From contig NZ_MUXN01000031.1 of the NCBI RefSeq assembly GCF_001995215.1, positions 1 through 58,446 of the forward strand: a DNA stretch of 58,446 nt, read 5' to 3'. The translations under genes and the position numbers were made by a program. How positions within the stretch are numbered: position 1 is the stretch's first letter; each line of letters begins with the position of its first letter. The stretch comes from Amycolatopsis azurea DSM 43854 (GTDB taxonomy: Bacteria; Actinomycetota; Actinomycetes; Mycobacteriales; Pseudonocardiaceae). Shown in pieces: positions 49,015-58,168 of this stretch. The notes under the pieces are model-generated. The model was given only the letters and a program-made list of their open reading frames with translations, had not been told where the DNA came from and searched no databases.

Positions 49015-49698
49015 GTGCAGAACGACCTGCTGATCGTCGAGGACCTGCTCTTGTTGCTGCTCGACGACGAGACCGGGACCCCCGCGGCGGCGGGCACGCT
49101 GCCGTACACCCTCGGCGGCGCCGTACTCGCCGAACTCGCCCTGCTCGGCAGGGTCGAGACAGGAGAATCCTCAGCGTTGAACGGTCCCCGGATCATCGCG
49201 GTGGGCGACGGACCGCTGCCCGACCCGGTGCTTCAGGCCGCCTACGACCAGATCGCCGAGAAGGACCAGCGCGTTCAGCCGCTGCTGCTCGCGATCGGCG
49301 GCGACCTCTGGAAGACGCTGACCGACAGGCTGATCGAACGCGGCCTCATCCGGCGCGAAAAGAAGCGGGTGCTCGGCCTGTTCCCCGTGACCCGCCTGCC
49401 CGCGGCCGACACGCGGCACGAAGCGGCGCTCCGGGACGAGATCCGCGCCGTGCTGGTGGACGGCAAGACTCCCGACCCGCGCACCGCCGCGGTGACCGCC
49501 CTGCTGTCCGCGAGCGGTGCGCTGCCCGCGCTCCGGCCGACCCTCGCGTGGTCGGCGAAGGTCTACAAGCGCGCGAAGGAAATCGAGAACGGCAACTGGG
49601 GCGCCGAGGCCGTCAACGCCGCCGTGGTCCGCACGGCAGCGGCGATCGCGGTGTCCACCGCCGTCGTGGCGGTCACCGTCACCACCAGCGCGACGTAA
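49015..49698 (+). CDS. GPP34/GOLPH3-like phosphoprotein-family protein, 227 aa
   Basis: The sequence NDLLIVEDLLLLLLDDETGT, YTLGGAVLAELALLGRVE and LIERGLIRREKKRVLGLFPV is the actinobacterial GPP34 (Golgi phosphoprotein 3-like) family. Eukaryotic members bind PI4P membranes; bacterial functions are not settled. A weakly hydrophobic C-terminal tail (AAAIAVSTAVVAVTVTTSA) may anchor or insert. The GTG at 49015 has GGGGAG seven bases upstream. It is apparently a single-gene unit. Confidence 0.8.
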   Translation: MQNDLLIVEDLLLLLLDDETGTPAAAGTLPYTLGGAVLAELALLGRVETGESSALNGPRIIAVGDGPLPDPVLQAAYDQIAEKDQRVQPLLLAIGGDLWKTLTDRLIERGLIRREKKRVLGLFPVTRLPAADTRHEAALRDEIRAVLVDGKTPDPRTAAVTALLSASGALPALRPTLAWSAKVYKRAKEIENGNWGAEAVNAAVVRTAAAIAVSTAVVAVTVTTSAT

Positions 49699-49710
49699 CG
49701 GGAAGCCGGG

Positions 49711-50157
49711 TCAGCGAACCAGCCTGCCCGCCCGGATCGCGGAATGGAGGACGCCGGACAACGTGCCGGTGATCAGCAGGCCCAGGAAGAGATTCCCGGC
49801 GGCCGTCGCGATCCGGGCGGGCAGGCCGGCGTCGATGCTCAGCGGGATGATCACGGTGATCGCCGTCAGAAGCACCATGATCGACACGAAGAACGACCTG
49901 GCGCGCGGTGTCCCGAGCAAGAGGAGATACAGCAACCCGGTCGCGGCCAGCGCGGCGACCGCGGCGCTCATCGCGTAGACCACGACGCCGATGGCGCCCC
50001 ACGCGCCTTCCCCGGTCGGGACCAGCACGGGCACTCCGAACAGTCCACTCGCGACGAGGACGACCACGATCGCCGCCAAGGCCGCGACCAGTGCCGTCGC
50101 TCCACCGCCCGCCCAGAGCCTGCCCACCACGAAACGGTGCCGCACGTCTTCCGTCAT
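49711..50157 (-). CDS. Four-helix integral membrane protein (DUF6069-like), 148 aa
   Basis: Four hydrophobic helices are evident (residues about 20-45, 55-78, 82-105 and 112-138), with little outside the membrane. It resembles the actinobacterial DUF6069 family of small membrane proteins without known function. The ATG at 50157 has GGAGGGG just upstream. It converges on the GPP34 gene with 12 bases between stops. Confidence 0.75.
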   Translation of the reverse strand: MTEDVRHRFVVGRLWAGGGATALVAALAAIVVVLVASGLFGVPVLVPTGEGAWGAIGVVVYAMSAAVAALAATGLLYLLLLGTPRARSFFVSIMVLLTAITVIIPLSIDAGLPARIATAAGNLFLGLLITGTLSGVLHSAIRAGRLVR

Positions 50158-50419
50158 GGTCCCCTCCGCGATCTCCCTGTGCCCGGAACGCCTTGCCGCC
50201 ACCGAAACACAGCGGATCGCCGCCGTACTCCCCCGATCCGGGTGAGCACGGCGGCCGGGCACGTCATCACCGTCGAGCCGTCCCGTGCCGGTCTCGCCCG
50301 CAACGGGTGACCCGGCCGGCCTCCGCGCGGACCACGATCGAGCGCACGCCGAGCTCGAGGAGGCCGACGACCATGACGACCGCGAACAGATCGCTCCCCG
50401 GACCGGGCGGGAGCACATC

Positions 50420-51838
50420 GTGAGCACCCGCACCGTGCCGACCACCGCGTGGATCTCCTGGATCGCGCTCGCGCTCATGACGACCAGTTCGGTCGCGAGC
50501 CTGCGCCCGTCCCCGACCATGGCCGTGTACGGGCTCGCGGCCGTTTTCCTTTACGTCGTACCGGCGATCGTGTTCCTGCTGCCGACCTCGCTCGTCTCCG
50601 CCGAACTCGCCTCCGGTTGGTCCGGCGGGGTCTACAACTGGGTGGCGCTGGGGCTCTCCAAGCCGATGGGTTTCCTGGCCGTCTGGTGCCAGTTCGCGAT
50701 GACGATCTTCTACTACCCGAGTCTGCTCGGGTACGTCGCGAGCACGCTCGCGTACGTGTTCGATCCGAGCCTCGCCGACAGCGGATGGTGGACGGCCGCG
50801 GTCATCGTCGTGATGTACTGGTCAGGGGTCTGGATCTCCTCCCGCGGCACGAAAGGCGTCGCCGGGCTCGCCGGCGGCGGGCTCGTGATCGGCACCCTCC
50901 TCCCCGGGGCACTGCTGGTGATCCTCGGTCTCGTGTTCCTCGGGCAGGGAAACCCGTCCGCGGCGCCGATGTCGGCGGGCGACCTGCTCCCCGCTTGGGC
51001 AGGGCTGGCCAGTCTCGTGCTGATCGTGAACAACTTCCTGTCCTATTCGGGCATGGAGATGAACGCGGTCCACGTGTCCTCGCTGCGCAAGCCCGGCAAG
51101 GAGTTCCCGCGCGCGATGTTCGTGGCGATGGGGCTGGTGCTGCTGATCTTCATCCTGCCGGCGCTGGCGATCAGCTGGATCATCCCGGCCGATCAGTTGT
51201 CACTCACCGCCGGGGTGATGCAGGCCTTCGACGCGGTGTTCGCCAACTTCGGAATCCAGTGGCTGACGCCGTTGATCGGCATCATGCTCGTCCTGGCCTC
51301 GCTCGGCGGGATGCTGACCTGGCTGGCCGGCCCGTCGAAGGGGCTGTTGCTGATCTCCCGGCAAGAGGGCTACCTACCGCCTTTCCTGCAACGGCTCAAC
51401 AAACAGGGCGTGCAGCAGAACATCCTCGTCGTCCAGGGCGGGATCACGACGCTCATCGCGCTGCTCTACGCGTTCATCCCGGACGTTTCGAGCGCGTACT
51501 GGATCTTCTCGGTGATCACCACCCAGGTGTACCTGATCATGTATCTGCTCATGTTCGTCGCGGCGGCGCGGTTGCGGCGCAAGTTCCCCGATCACCCGCG
51601 CGGCTACCGCGCGCCGATGCTGGTCGGGCTGTGCGGGGTCGGGTTCTGCGCGTCACTGGCCGCGCTGCTGGTGGGGTTCGTGCCGCCTTCCCAGTTCGGT
51701 TCCGGCAATCCGTGGGTGTACCTCGGGATCGTCGCCGGCGGCGCGCTCGGCCTCGGCCTGCTCGTGCCATTCCTGTTCTACCGGTTGCGCAAGCCGTCGT
51801 GGCGGCTGCCAGAGCCATCCGAGACGAGCACGCCATGA
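50420..51838 (+). CDS. APC-superfamily amino acid transporter/antiporter, 472 aa
   Basis: A 12-helix APC transporter of the glutamate:GABA antiporter (GadC)-like branch, with TTSSVASLRPSPTMAVYGL in helix 1 and the substrate-site region SLVSAELASGWSGGVYNWV. The middle part NFLSYSGMEMNAVHVSSLRKPGKEFPRA is characteristic. GTG 50420 follows GGGAG. It is translated with a small membrane protein and an M20 peptidase, suggesting uptake of amino acids or a short peptide linked to its hydrolysis. Confidence 0.85.
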   Translation: MSTRTVPTTAWISWIALALMTTSSVASLRPSPTMAVYGLAAVFLYVVPAIVFLLPTSLVSAELASGWSGGVYNWVALGLSKPMGFLAVWCQFAMTIFYYPSLLGYVASTLAYVFDPSLADSGWWTAAVIVVMYWSGVWISSRGTKGVAGLAGGGLVIGTLLPGALLVILGLVFLGQGNPSAAPMSAGDLLPAWAGLASLVLIVNNFLSYSGMEMNAVHVSSLRKPGKEFPRAMFVAMGLVLLIFILPALAISWIIPADQLSLTAGVMQAFDAVFANFGIQWLTPLIGIMLVLASLGGMLTWLAGPSKGLLLISRQEGYLPPFLQRLNKQGVQQNILVVQGGITTLIALLYAFIPDVSSAYWIFSVITTQVYLIMYLLMFVAAARLRRKFPDHPRGYRAPMLVGLCGVGFCASLAALLVGFVPPSQFGSGNPWVYLGIVAGGALGLGLLVPFLFYRLRKPSWRLPEPSETSTP

Positions 51839-52275
51839 CCATAGTGGACAGAGGATCGAGCCGTAAACAGCGAAAGACCGTGTATGTCGTGGTGGGCCTG
51901 GTGCTGGGTGTGCTGCTGGTAGCCGGATACCTGCTGTTCCGCTCGGCGCGTTCGAACGTCGAAGCGGAGGAGAAAGCCAACATACTGATCACCCGGCTCG
52001 TCCAAGAAGGTGCGCGCACGCCGTCTCAGGAGCAGCTCGTCCGGCTGTTCGGCACGGACGGCGGCTCGATCTGCGCCGACCCGGACGCGGCGTTCGCCCG
52101 CGCGACGAGCGAGGGCGGGATCTCCGGCGGCGGGCCCGGCACGCGGCCGGTACTCCCGGAAGGCACTCTGGCCCGCGGGCAGCTGCTCGTCGTCGAGGTC
52201 TACTGCCCCGAAAAACTCGCGGGCTTCAAGAATTTCCTGAATCAACAAGGCTTCAGCGACGTGACAGGAGGATGA
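51835..52275 (+). CDS. Small membrane-anchored protein of the transporter-peptidase operon, 146 aa
   Basis: A single N-terminal helix (TVYVVVGLVLGVLLVAGYLL, about residues 15-34) is followed by an extracytoplasmic domain with two Cys (GGSICADPD and VEVYCPEK). No lipobox is present. It overlaps both neighbours by ATGA junctions, so expression is tightly matched. Function unknown; an accessory subunit or substrate-presenting protein for the permease is possible. Confidence 0.7.
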   Translation: MTIVDRGSSRKQRKTVYVVVGLVLGVLLVAGYLLFRSARSNVEAEEKANILITRLVQEGARTPSQEQLVRLFGTDGGSICADPDAAFARATSEGGISGGGPGTRPVLPEGTLARGQLLVVEVYCPEKLAGFKNFLNQQGFSDVTGG

Positions 52276-53624
52276 GGGAGATGGATCTCCGTGACCGGGT
52301 GAACGAACTGATGCCGCAGGCACAAGAAGAGCTCGCGGAGCTCGTCGCGATCCGGTCCGTCGCGGACCCCCGGCAGTTCCCGCCCGACGAGTGCCGTCGT
52401 GCCGCCACCTGGGTGGCGGACGCCTTCACCGAAGCCGGATTCGCCGACACCCGGCTCGCCGACACCCCCGACGGCAGCCAGGCCGTCGTCGGCTCCCGCC
52501 CGTGCGGCAAGGAAAACGCGCCGACCGTGCTGCTCTACGCGCACTACGACGTCCAGCCGCCGCTGAAGGACGACGCGTGGCACACGCCGCCGTTCCGGCT
52601 GACCGAAGTGGACGGACGCTGGTACGGCCGCGGTGCCGCCGACTGCAAGGGCAACATCCTCATGCACCTCACCGCCTTGCGCGCGCTCGGCGACGACCTG
52701 CCCGTCAACCTCAAGGTCGTCGTCGAGGGCTCCGAGGAGCAAGGTACCGGCGGGCTGGAGGCCTTCGTCCCCGAGCACGCCGATCTCCTGCGGGCCGACA
52801 CGATCCTGGTGTGCGACACCGGGAACGTCGCGGTCGGGCAACCCGCCGTCACGGTCAGCCTGCGGGGCATGGTCACCATGATCGTCACCGTCGACGCCTT
52901 GCCGTCCGAACTGCACTCCGGCATGTTCGGCGGCCCCGCCCCGGACGCGCTCGCCGCGCTGGTGTCCGTGCTCGCCACCCTCCGCGACGACGAAGGCAAC
53001 ACCGCCGTCCGCGGACTGTCCAACGACGGTCTCTGGCCAGGAGCCCCGTACCCGGACGCGCAGTTCCGCGTCGACGCCGGGCTCTTCCCCGGCGCGCCGC
53101 TGCTCGGGGGTGCCGGAGTCGCGGACATGCTGTGGGCGCGACCGGCGGTGACGATCCTCGGCATCGACTGCCCTCCGGTCGTCGGCTCCGCCGCCGCGAT
53201 CACGCCACACGCCCGCGCCCGGCTGAACCTGCGGATCCCGCCCGGCGTCGAACCGGACGAGGCGGCGAACGCGCTGACCGAGCACCTGACCGCCGTGACG
53301 CCCAGGGGTGTGCACCTGTCGACGGAGGTCGAAGCGTGTGGGCGGCCCTTTCGCTCCGCGATCGACGGTCCAGCCTACCGGGCGATGGCCGACGCGATGC
53401 AGGCCGCGTACGGCCGGCCGATGAGCAGGCTCGGGCAAGGCGGGTCGATCCCGCTCTGCACCGTGTTCGCCGAGACGTACCCGGACGCCGAAATCCTGCT
53501 CATCGGCGTCGAGGAACCACTGGCACGCATCCACGCGCCCAACGAAAGCGTGGCCCCTCAAGAGATCTCGGCCATGGCACTGACCGAAGCCTTGTTCCTG
53601 CGGGACTACGGAAGTCCGGCTTAG
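52272..53624 (+). CDS. M20-family metallopeptidase (dipeptidase-like), 450 aa
   Basis: Zinc ligands and catalytic residues are recognisable: LLYAHYDVQPP (His and Asp), GRGAADCKGNILMHL (bridging Asp), VVEGSEEQGTGGLEAF (Glu pair) and IHAPNESVAPQE (last His). Length and motifs fit cytosolic dipeptidases of the CNDP/ArgE-DapE group. It ends the transporter operon. Its stop overlaps the convergent exporter gene by four bases. An ATG nine bases further in is an alternative start. Confidence 0.88.
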   Translation: MREMDLRDRVNELMPQAQEELAELVAIRSVADPRQFPPDECRRAATWVADAFTEAGFADTRLADTPDGSQAVVGSRPCGKENAPTVLLYAHYDVQPPLKDDAWHTPPFRLTEVDGRWYGRGAADCKGNILMHLTALRALGDDLPVNLKVVVEGSEEQGTGGLEAFVPEHADLLRADTILVCDTGNVAVGQPAVTVSLRGMVTMIVTVDALPSELHSGMFGGPAPDALAALVSVLATLRDDEGNTAVRGLSNDGLWPGAPYPDAQFRVDAGLFPGAPLLGGAGVADMLWARPAVTILGIDCPPVVGSAAAITPHARARLNLRIPPGVEPDEAANALTEHLTAVTPRGVHLSTEVEACGRPFRSAIDGPAYRAMADAMQAAYGRPMSRLGQGGSIPLCTVFAETYPDAEILLIGVEEPLARIHAPNESVAPQEISAMALTEALFLRDYGSPA

Positions 53625-55666
53625 ACGACCGCCGCGTGCTTCCCGCTCGGCTGGTCCTCGGCGGCCTGGTCCAGGATGCGGTTCGCGACCCGGCCGAGCG
53701 CCTCGTCGAGCTCGTCGTGTCCTTCCAGGCCCCAGTCCCGCAGCCGTTCGGCCAACCAGTCCTTCCACGCCCGGATGAGCTTTTCGAGTTCGGCTCGCCC
53801 TGTCTCCGTGGTGGCCCACTCCCCGGACTTGAAGACCAGGTGCCCGGTGAACTCCAGGCGTGCGAAGGCGGCTTCGAACACCTCGGGCGGGATGCCGTAG
53901 CGATCGCCGATCACCTTCAGGGACGTGGGTTTGTCCCGCCGTTCCCGGAGCCGGACCTGCCCCAGGCACCAAAGCCCGCCAGTACCGAGTTCGCAACCGG
54001 ACTTCGCGAGGATCCCCGCGGAGGCCGCTTTTCCGTCGCGTGCCAGCAACCGGCCGACAGCGCGCTCGAGATCCTGGTCTCCGTTGCCCGACTCCGGCAT
54101 CGCGAAACCCTCGCCGAGGTCCGGCGCGGCCGCTCGCGAAGTGTCCCGCAGCGGAACCTCCTTGAGGAAGAAGGCCAGCACCAGCGCGACGAGCCCGACC
54201 GGTGCGGCGTAAAGGAACACCGTGTGCAGGGAATCGCTGTACGCCTGCACATAGGGAGCCGACACCGAATCCGGCAAGGCGTGGAGCGCGTTCGGGACCT
54301 GCACGGCCCGGGGGTCGATTCCGGGCGGCAGTGGGTGTTCCGCGACCGCCGCGGCCATGTTCGGCGCCAGCTGGTTGGCGTAGATCGTGCCGAAGATGGC
54401 CGCTCCGAAAGAAGAACCCAGGGATCGGAGGAACGTCACACCGGAGGTCGCCACGCCCAGATCGCGATAGTCGGCGGTGTTCTGCACGACGATGACCAGG
54501 ACCTGCATGCTCAAGCCGATTCCCAGGCCGAGCACGGCGAAGTAGAGGGACATCTCCCAGAACCCGCTCGTCGGGGTCAGGCGCGAGAGCAGGTACAGGC
54601 CGAGCGTCAGCCCGACCCCGCCCGCGATCGGGAAGATCTTGTACCGCCCCGTCTTTCCGACAACGTTGCCCGCGAAAACGCCGGCCACCAGCAACGCGAT
54701 CACCATCGGCAGCATCCGCACACCCGAACTGGTCGCCGAGATGCCGTGGACGTATTGCAGATACGTCGGCAGGTACGACAGCGCACCGAGCATCGCGAAC
54801 CCGACGACGAAGCTCAGGATCGCCGAAACGGCGAACACGGGATTCCGGAACAGCCGCATCGGCAGGGTCGGTTCCTTCGCCCGCTTCTCCGCGAAGACGA
54901 ACAGCACCAGCAGGATCACCGAGCCGATCGCCATCCCGATGATCGTCGGCGAATCCCACGCGTACTGCGTGCCTCCCCAGCTGGTGACCAGGGTCAGACC
55001 GGTCGCGGCCAGCCCGATCAGCAGGATGCCGAGATAGTCGATCACCGGCTTCGCCACGGCCTTCACGCTCGGCATCGCGCTCGCCGCCACGATCAGCACG
55101 ACGACCGCGATCGGGACGTTGACGTAGAAGGCCCACCGCCACGACAGGTGGTCCACGAACAACCCGCCCAGCATCGGGCCGAGCACCGTGACGACGCCGA
55201 AGACCGAACCGAGCACACCCTGGTACTTGCCCCGCTCGCGCAAGGGCACGACGTCGGCCACGAGCGCGGTCGCGGTGACCATCAGACCGCCCGCGCCCAG
55301 GCCCTGTACCGCGCGGGCGACGATGAGCCAGATCATGTCGTCGGCGAACCCGCAGAAGAACGAGCCCACCGTGAACACGATCACCGACAGCTGGAACATC
55401 AGCTTGCGGCCGAACAGGTCGCCGAGCTTCCCGACGACGACGGTCATGATCGTCTCGGCGAGCAGGTACGAGGTGATCACCCACGACAGATGCCCGGCGC
55501 CGCCGAGGTCGCCGACGATCGTCGGCAGCGCGGTGCCCACGATCGTCTGGTCGAGCGCGGCGAGCAGGATCCCGAGCATGACCGCCCCGAACACCGCGTT
55601 CCGGCGCTTGCGGCTCAGCACCGGAGGGGTGACGTCCGGTCGGCCGACCTCGGCGGTCGTGGTCAT
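53621..55666 (-). CDS. DHA2 (14-helix, EmrB/QacA) drug exporter with C-terminal winged-helix-like domain, 681 aa
   Basis: Residues about 20-500 form a 14-helix MFS exporter: LDQTIVGTALPTIVGDL (motif D1/C region), GKLGDLFGRK (motif A) and VLGPMLGGLFVDHLSWRW (motif C). After helix 14 about 170 further residues follow, soluble and mostly helical, with an MarR/PadR-like winged-helix appearance (SLKVIGDRYGIPPEVFEAAFARLEFTGHLVFKSGEWATTETGRAELEKL). Typical DHA2 proteins end near 500, so this is a fusion. The ATG at 55666 follows GGGAG; a longer frame starts at 55693. Confidence 0.85.
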   Translation of the reverse strand: MTTTAEVGRPDVTPPVLSRKRRNAVFGAVMLGILLAALDQTIVGTALPTIVGDLGGAGHLSWVITSYLLAETIMTVVVGKLGDLFGRKLMFQLSVIVFTVGSFFCGFADDMIWLIVARAVQGLGAGGLMVTATALVADVVPLRERGKYQGVLGSVFGVVTVLGPMLGGLFVDHLSWRWAFYVNVPIAVVVLIVAASAMPSVKAVAKPVIDYLGILLIGLAATGLTLVTSWGGTQYAWDSPTIIGMAIGSVILLVLFVFAEKRAKEPTLPMRLFRNPVFAVSAILSFVVGFAMLGALSYLPTYLQYVHGISATSSGVRMLPMVIALLVAGVFAGNVVGKTGRYKIFPIAGGVGLTLGLYLLSRLTPTSGFWEMSLYFAVLGLGIGLSMQVLVIVVQNTADYRDLGVATSGVTFLRSLGSSFGAAIFGTIYANQLAPNMAAAVAEHPLPPGIDPRAVQVPNALHALPDSVSAPYVQAYSDSLHTVFLYAAPVGLVALVLAFFLKEVPLRDTSRAAAPDLGEGFAMPESGNGDQDLERAVGRLLARDGKAASAGILAKSGCELGTGGLWCLGQVRLRERRDKPTSLKVIGDRYGIPPEVFEAAFARLEFTGHLVFKSGEWATTETGRAELEKLIRAWKDWLAERLRDWGLEGHDELDEALGRVANRILDQAAEDQPSGKHAAVV

Positions 55667-55771
55667 CGAGTCTCCCTCACGTCGGGCACCCAACGTAAGA
55701 CAGGCCGAGGGTCCGGCGCACTTCGATGATCACCCGATCCGGTGGTCCTCGCGGGGGTCCGAAATGGACCG

Positions 55772-55824
55772 TCCGTGAAGGCCTCCTTCCCTACCCTCAA
55801 GGTAGTGAAGGAGGCCTTCACGGA
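55772..55824. repeat. Hairpin of the GTGAAGGCCTCCTT family
   Basis: Arms 55772-55795 and 55801-55824 pair with one mismatch around CTCAA. The outer half equals the other members while the inner half differs, so the stem diverged symmetrically on both arms. Confidence 0.75.
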
Positions 55825-55827
55825 ACT

Positions 55828-55925
55828 GGCAAAGGTGGCGTGTTCATTCGCTCGCCCACACGCCGACCTCGGTGTCGCGGTGAAGGGGACTTTCCGCGCG
55901 TGCGATGAGGGAAAAGTCCCCTTCA
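55828..55925. repeat. Partial composite repeat, copy 3, with a variant hairpin
   Basis: 55828-55880 matches the left part of the composite element (GGCAAAGG to GTCGCG) with a few changes. Where copies 1 and 2 have the GCGAAAGCCAC hairpin, this copy carries another stem built on TGAAGGGGACTTT (55881-55893 pairing with about 55912-55925). It shows that hairpin modules are exchanged on a common flank. Confidence 0.7.
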
Positions 55926-55952
55926 GCTCACTGCCCCCGGCGCTGTTCCGTG

Positions 55953-57113
55953 CTAGCCGAGCGTCCAGTACACCGCGTGGCTCTTGCCCGCGGCGGTGTA
56001 GGCGGTCCCGACGACGCGACCGCTGTCGGTGATCCGGTAACCCTTGCTGCTGGTGCCGCCGGGCAGCGTGCCAAGCTGCCTGCGTTCCCCGTTACGGAAC
56101 CAGATCGTCGCCTGGCTCTTGAAGGTGCCCGCAACGGTGCCGTCCGCGTCGACCGATTCGGCGTCGGCGCCCTTGCCGTCGTCGGGCAGGGCCGTGACGT
56201 GACCGTCGAGGTCCCAGAGCAAGGCAGACCGCTTCGGCGGATAGAGATAGCCGGAGCCGACCACGTAACCGGTGGAGCCGATCTGATAGACCCAGACCAC
56301 GTGGGGACTGGGCCATTCCATCGGATGCCGCACGCCTGCCTGGTCCCACCTCGCCGGAATGGTGGGCCCGCTGCTGGTGTCACGCACGGTCCCGGCGATC
56401 ACGCCGCTGTCGCTGATCACATGCGCCCCGCTGTTCAGGGCCTGCGGCTCCAGTTCGGTGATCGGCCCGCCGTTAACCCACCGCGCGGACTGGTTCGCCC
56501 CGGTGCGGAATCCACCGCCGGTGATGATGGAGCCGTCCGCGGAGATGTCCTCGGCCATGCTCCAGGTCTCGCCCGGAAGCGCGCCCAGATCGGCGACCGT
56601 GCCGTCCGGGTCCCAGCGGAAGCCGTGGTACTGGTTGTCCGGTGTCGACCAGCTCCCGACGACGACGTTCGTGTCGCTGATCGCCCACGAGAGCGCGTTG
56701 TGGTAGCCGGCCGGAAGCTGGAGCTGGGTCGCCTGACCCACGGCGTCCCAGCGGGTCGGCACCGCGGTGACCGAGGTCAGCACGTAGCCGGCGGAAACCC
56801 CGCTGCTGTTGATGTCGCGCACCTGGCCCTCGGTGCCGCCCGGCGTGGGCAGCGCCATGATCTGGCCGTTGGCGTCCCAGCGCACCGGATGGTCGCGCCT
56901 CGGGTTCCAGCCCACCTGCGACAGCCCCACCATCACCCCGGCCTCGTTGACCGCCAGGACCGTACTTTCGTCGTCGCCCGGCAGCGTGCCGAGATCCACC
57001 GGTCCGACCGGGGTGGCTCGCGCCGTCCCCGTCATCAAGCCGGTGAACACGACCACCGCCGCCGCCAACGACAACGCCCGTCTTCGCCCGGCGGGCACAC
57101 GATTCCCCATCAT
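55953..57113 (-). CDS. Secreted HAF-repeat (beta-propeller-like) protein, 386 aa
   Basis: A signal peptide (to about residue 34, TARA) precedes a chain of repeats with the pattern L-G-(T/A)-L-P-G followed by a D/N-x-x-G-x-(I/V)-x-G motif. Examples are DLGTLPGDDESTVLAVNEAG, DLGALPGETWSMAEDISADG and QLGTLPGGTSSKGYRITDSG. These HAF-family repeats are found in extracellular proteins and probably form a propeller. No catalytic motif is seen. The ATG at 57113 has GGGGAG; a second ATG follows directly. Confidence 0.8.
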   Translation of the reverse strand: MMGNRVPAGRRRALSLAAAVVVFTGLMTGTARATPVGPVDLGTLPGDDESTVLAVNEAGVMVGLSQVGWNPRRDHPVRWDANGQIMALPTPGGTEGQVRDINSSGVSAGYVLTSVTAVPTRWDAVGQATQLQLPAGYHNALSWAISDTNVVVGSWSTPDNQYHGFRWDPDGTVADLGALPGETWSMAEDISADGSIITGGGFRTGANQSARWVNGGPITELEPQALNSGAHVISDSGVIAGTVRDTSSGPTIPARWDQAGVRHPMEWPSPHVVWVYQIGSTGYVVGSGYLYPPKRSALLWDLDGHVTALPDDGKGADAESVDADGTVAGTFKSQATIWFRNGERRQLGTLPGGTSSKGYRITDSGRVVGTAYTAAGKSHAVYWTLG

Positions 57114-57244
57114 GACGACTCCCCATTCCCGATTCGGTTGCGCGATACGCGGACCCCCGGTGCGACCGTAAGGCAATCACTTCGGAAATGGCGCCTGCCG
57201 CGATCATGTTCCACACGAACAGCCGAAAGGCGGTATTTGTACCC

Positions 57245-58168
57245 TCAACCGCGATTGATCGCGTATTCGGAGAAGATTCCGTAAAGGACGCGGCGTGCGT
57301 TCGCGGATTCCTCATCGGACCGGTCCACGGTCTGCGCGCAGGCGACCAGCGCCTTCCACAGGGCCCAACCACGTCCGCGTGCCCAGGTCTCCTCGTCGAC
57401 GGACAGCCTCTCGCGGAACGTCTGCCTGCCTTCGGCGGTCAGCAGCGTCCAGGCGATGGCCATGTCGCACGACGGGTCGCCGACGCCGCAGGTCCCGAAG
57501 TCGATGACGGCCGCCAGCTCCCCGCCGTCGAGCAGGAGGTTCCCCGGCGCCATGTCGCCGTGGAACCAGCGGTCCGTCCCGTCCCAAGGGGTGTCCAACG
57601 CGGTCTTCCAGATCTCACGGGCGGCGCCGACGTCGATGTGACCGTCCAGCGCCGTGAGCGCACGCTGGACCGTCGCGTCGTAGGTGCGCAGGGTGGCTCC
57701 ACGGAACCAGTTGTGCCTACCCGGCCGGGGACCGTCGACGGGATCGACGCTTTGCAACGCGGCCAAGAACCCGGCCAGGTCGAGGGCGAAGCGGACCGGG
57801 TCGGCGATGCGGTCCGCGCTCGCGGGTTCGCCCTGGATCCACGGGTAGATCGACCACGGGAACGGGTAGTCCGTGCCGGGACGCCCCTTCGCCAGCGGGA
57901 CCGGGATGGGGAGCGGCAGTCGCGCGGCGAGCGCCGGCAGCCAGTGTTGTTCCTTGTCGACGGCGAGGGCGTACTCGGCCGCGCTCGGCAGACGCGCCAC
58001 CATCCCGTCGCCGAGCCGGAAGGTGAAGTTGTCCCAGCCGCCCTTGGCCACGGGCCGGACCGGGAGGCCGGCCCATTCCGGGAACTGGTCCTCGATCAAC
58101 CGGCGAACCTGCTCCGCGTCGACGGTGATGCGCTGGGGCACGGGCCCCAGATCGGGAGTGCTGTTCAA
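57245..58168 (-). CDS. Aminoglycoside-phosphotransferase-family (APH-like) kinase, 307 aa
   Basis: The kinase-like fold is shown by GGWDNFTFRLGDGMVARLPSA (ATP-binding lobe with Lys/Arg), the catalytic loop WFHGDMAPGNLLL (Asp and Asn) and VIDFGTCGVGDPSCD in place of DFG. Members phosphorylate aminoglycosides, macrolides or cell metabolites; no resistance can be claimed from sequence alone. I propose the TTG at 58168 with AAGGA eight bases upstream; the frame stays open to 58252. It is preceded by repeat material. Confidence 0.78.
   Translation of the reverse strand: MNSTPDLGPVPQRITVDAEQVRRLIEDQFPEWAGLPVRPVAKGGWDNFTFRLGDGMVARLPSAAEYALAVDKEQHWLPALAARLPLPIPVPLAKGRPGTDYPFPWSIYPWIQGEPASADRIADPVRFALDLAGFLAALQSVDPVDGPRPGRHNWFRGATLRTYDATVQRALTALDGHIDVGAAREIWKTALDTPWDGTDRWFHGDMAPGNLLLDGGELAAVIDFGTCGVGDPSCDMAIAWTLLTAEGRQTFRERLSVDEETWARGRGWALWKALVACAQTVDRSDEESANARRVLYGIFSEYAINRG

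Noticed and set aside
52242..55729. Frames of more than 1000 codons on both strands over the peptidase and exporter genes
   Set aside because: Both are shadows of the M20 peptidase and DHA2 exporter frames, with low-complexity His/Arg/Asp composition and no start signals.
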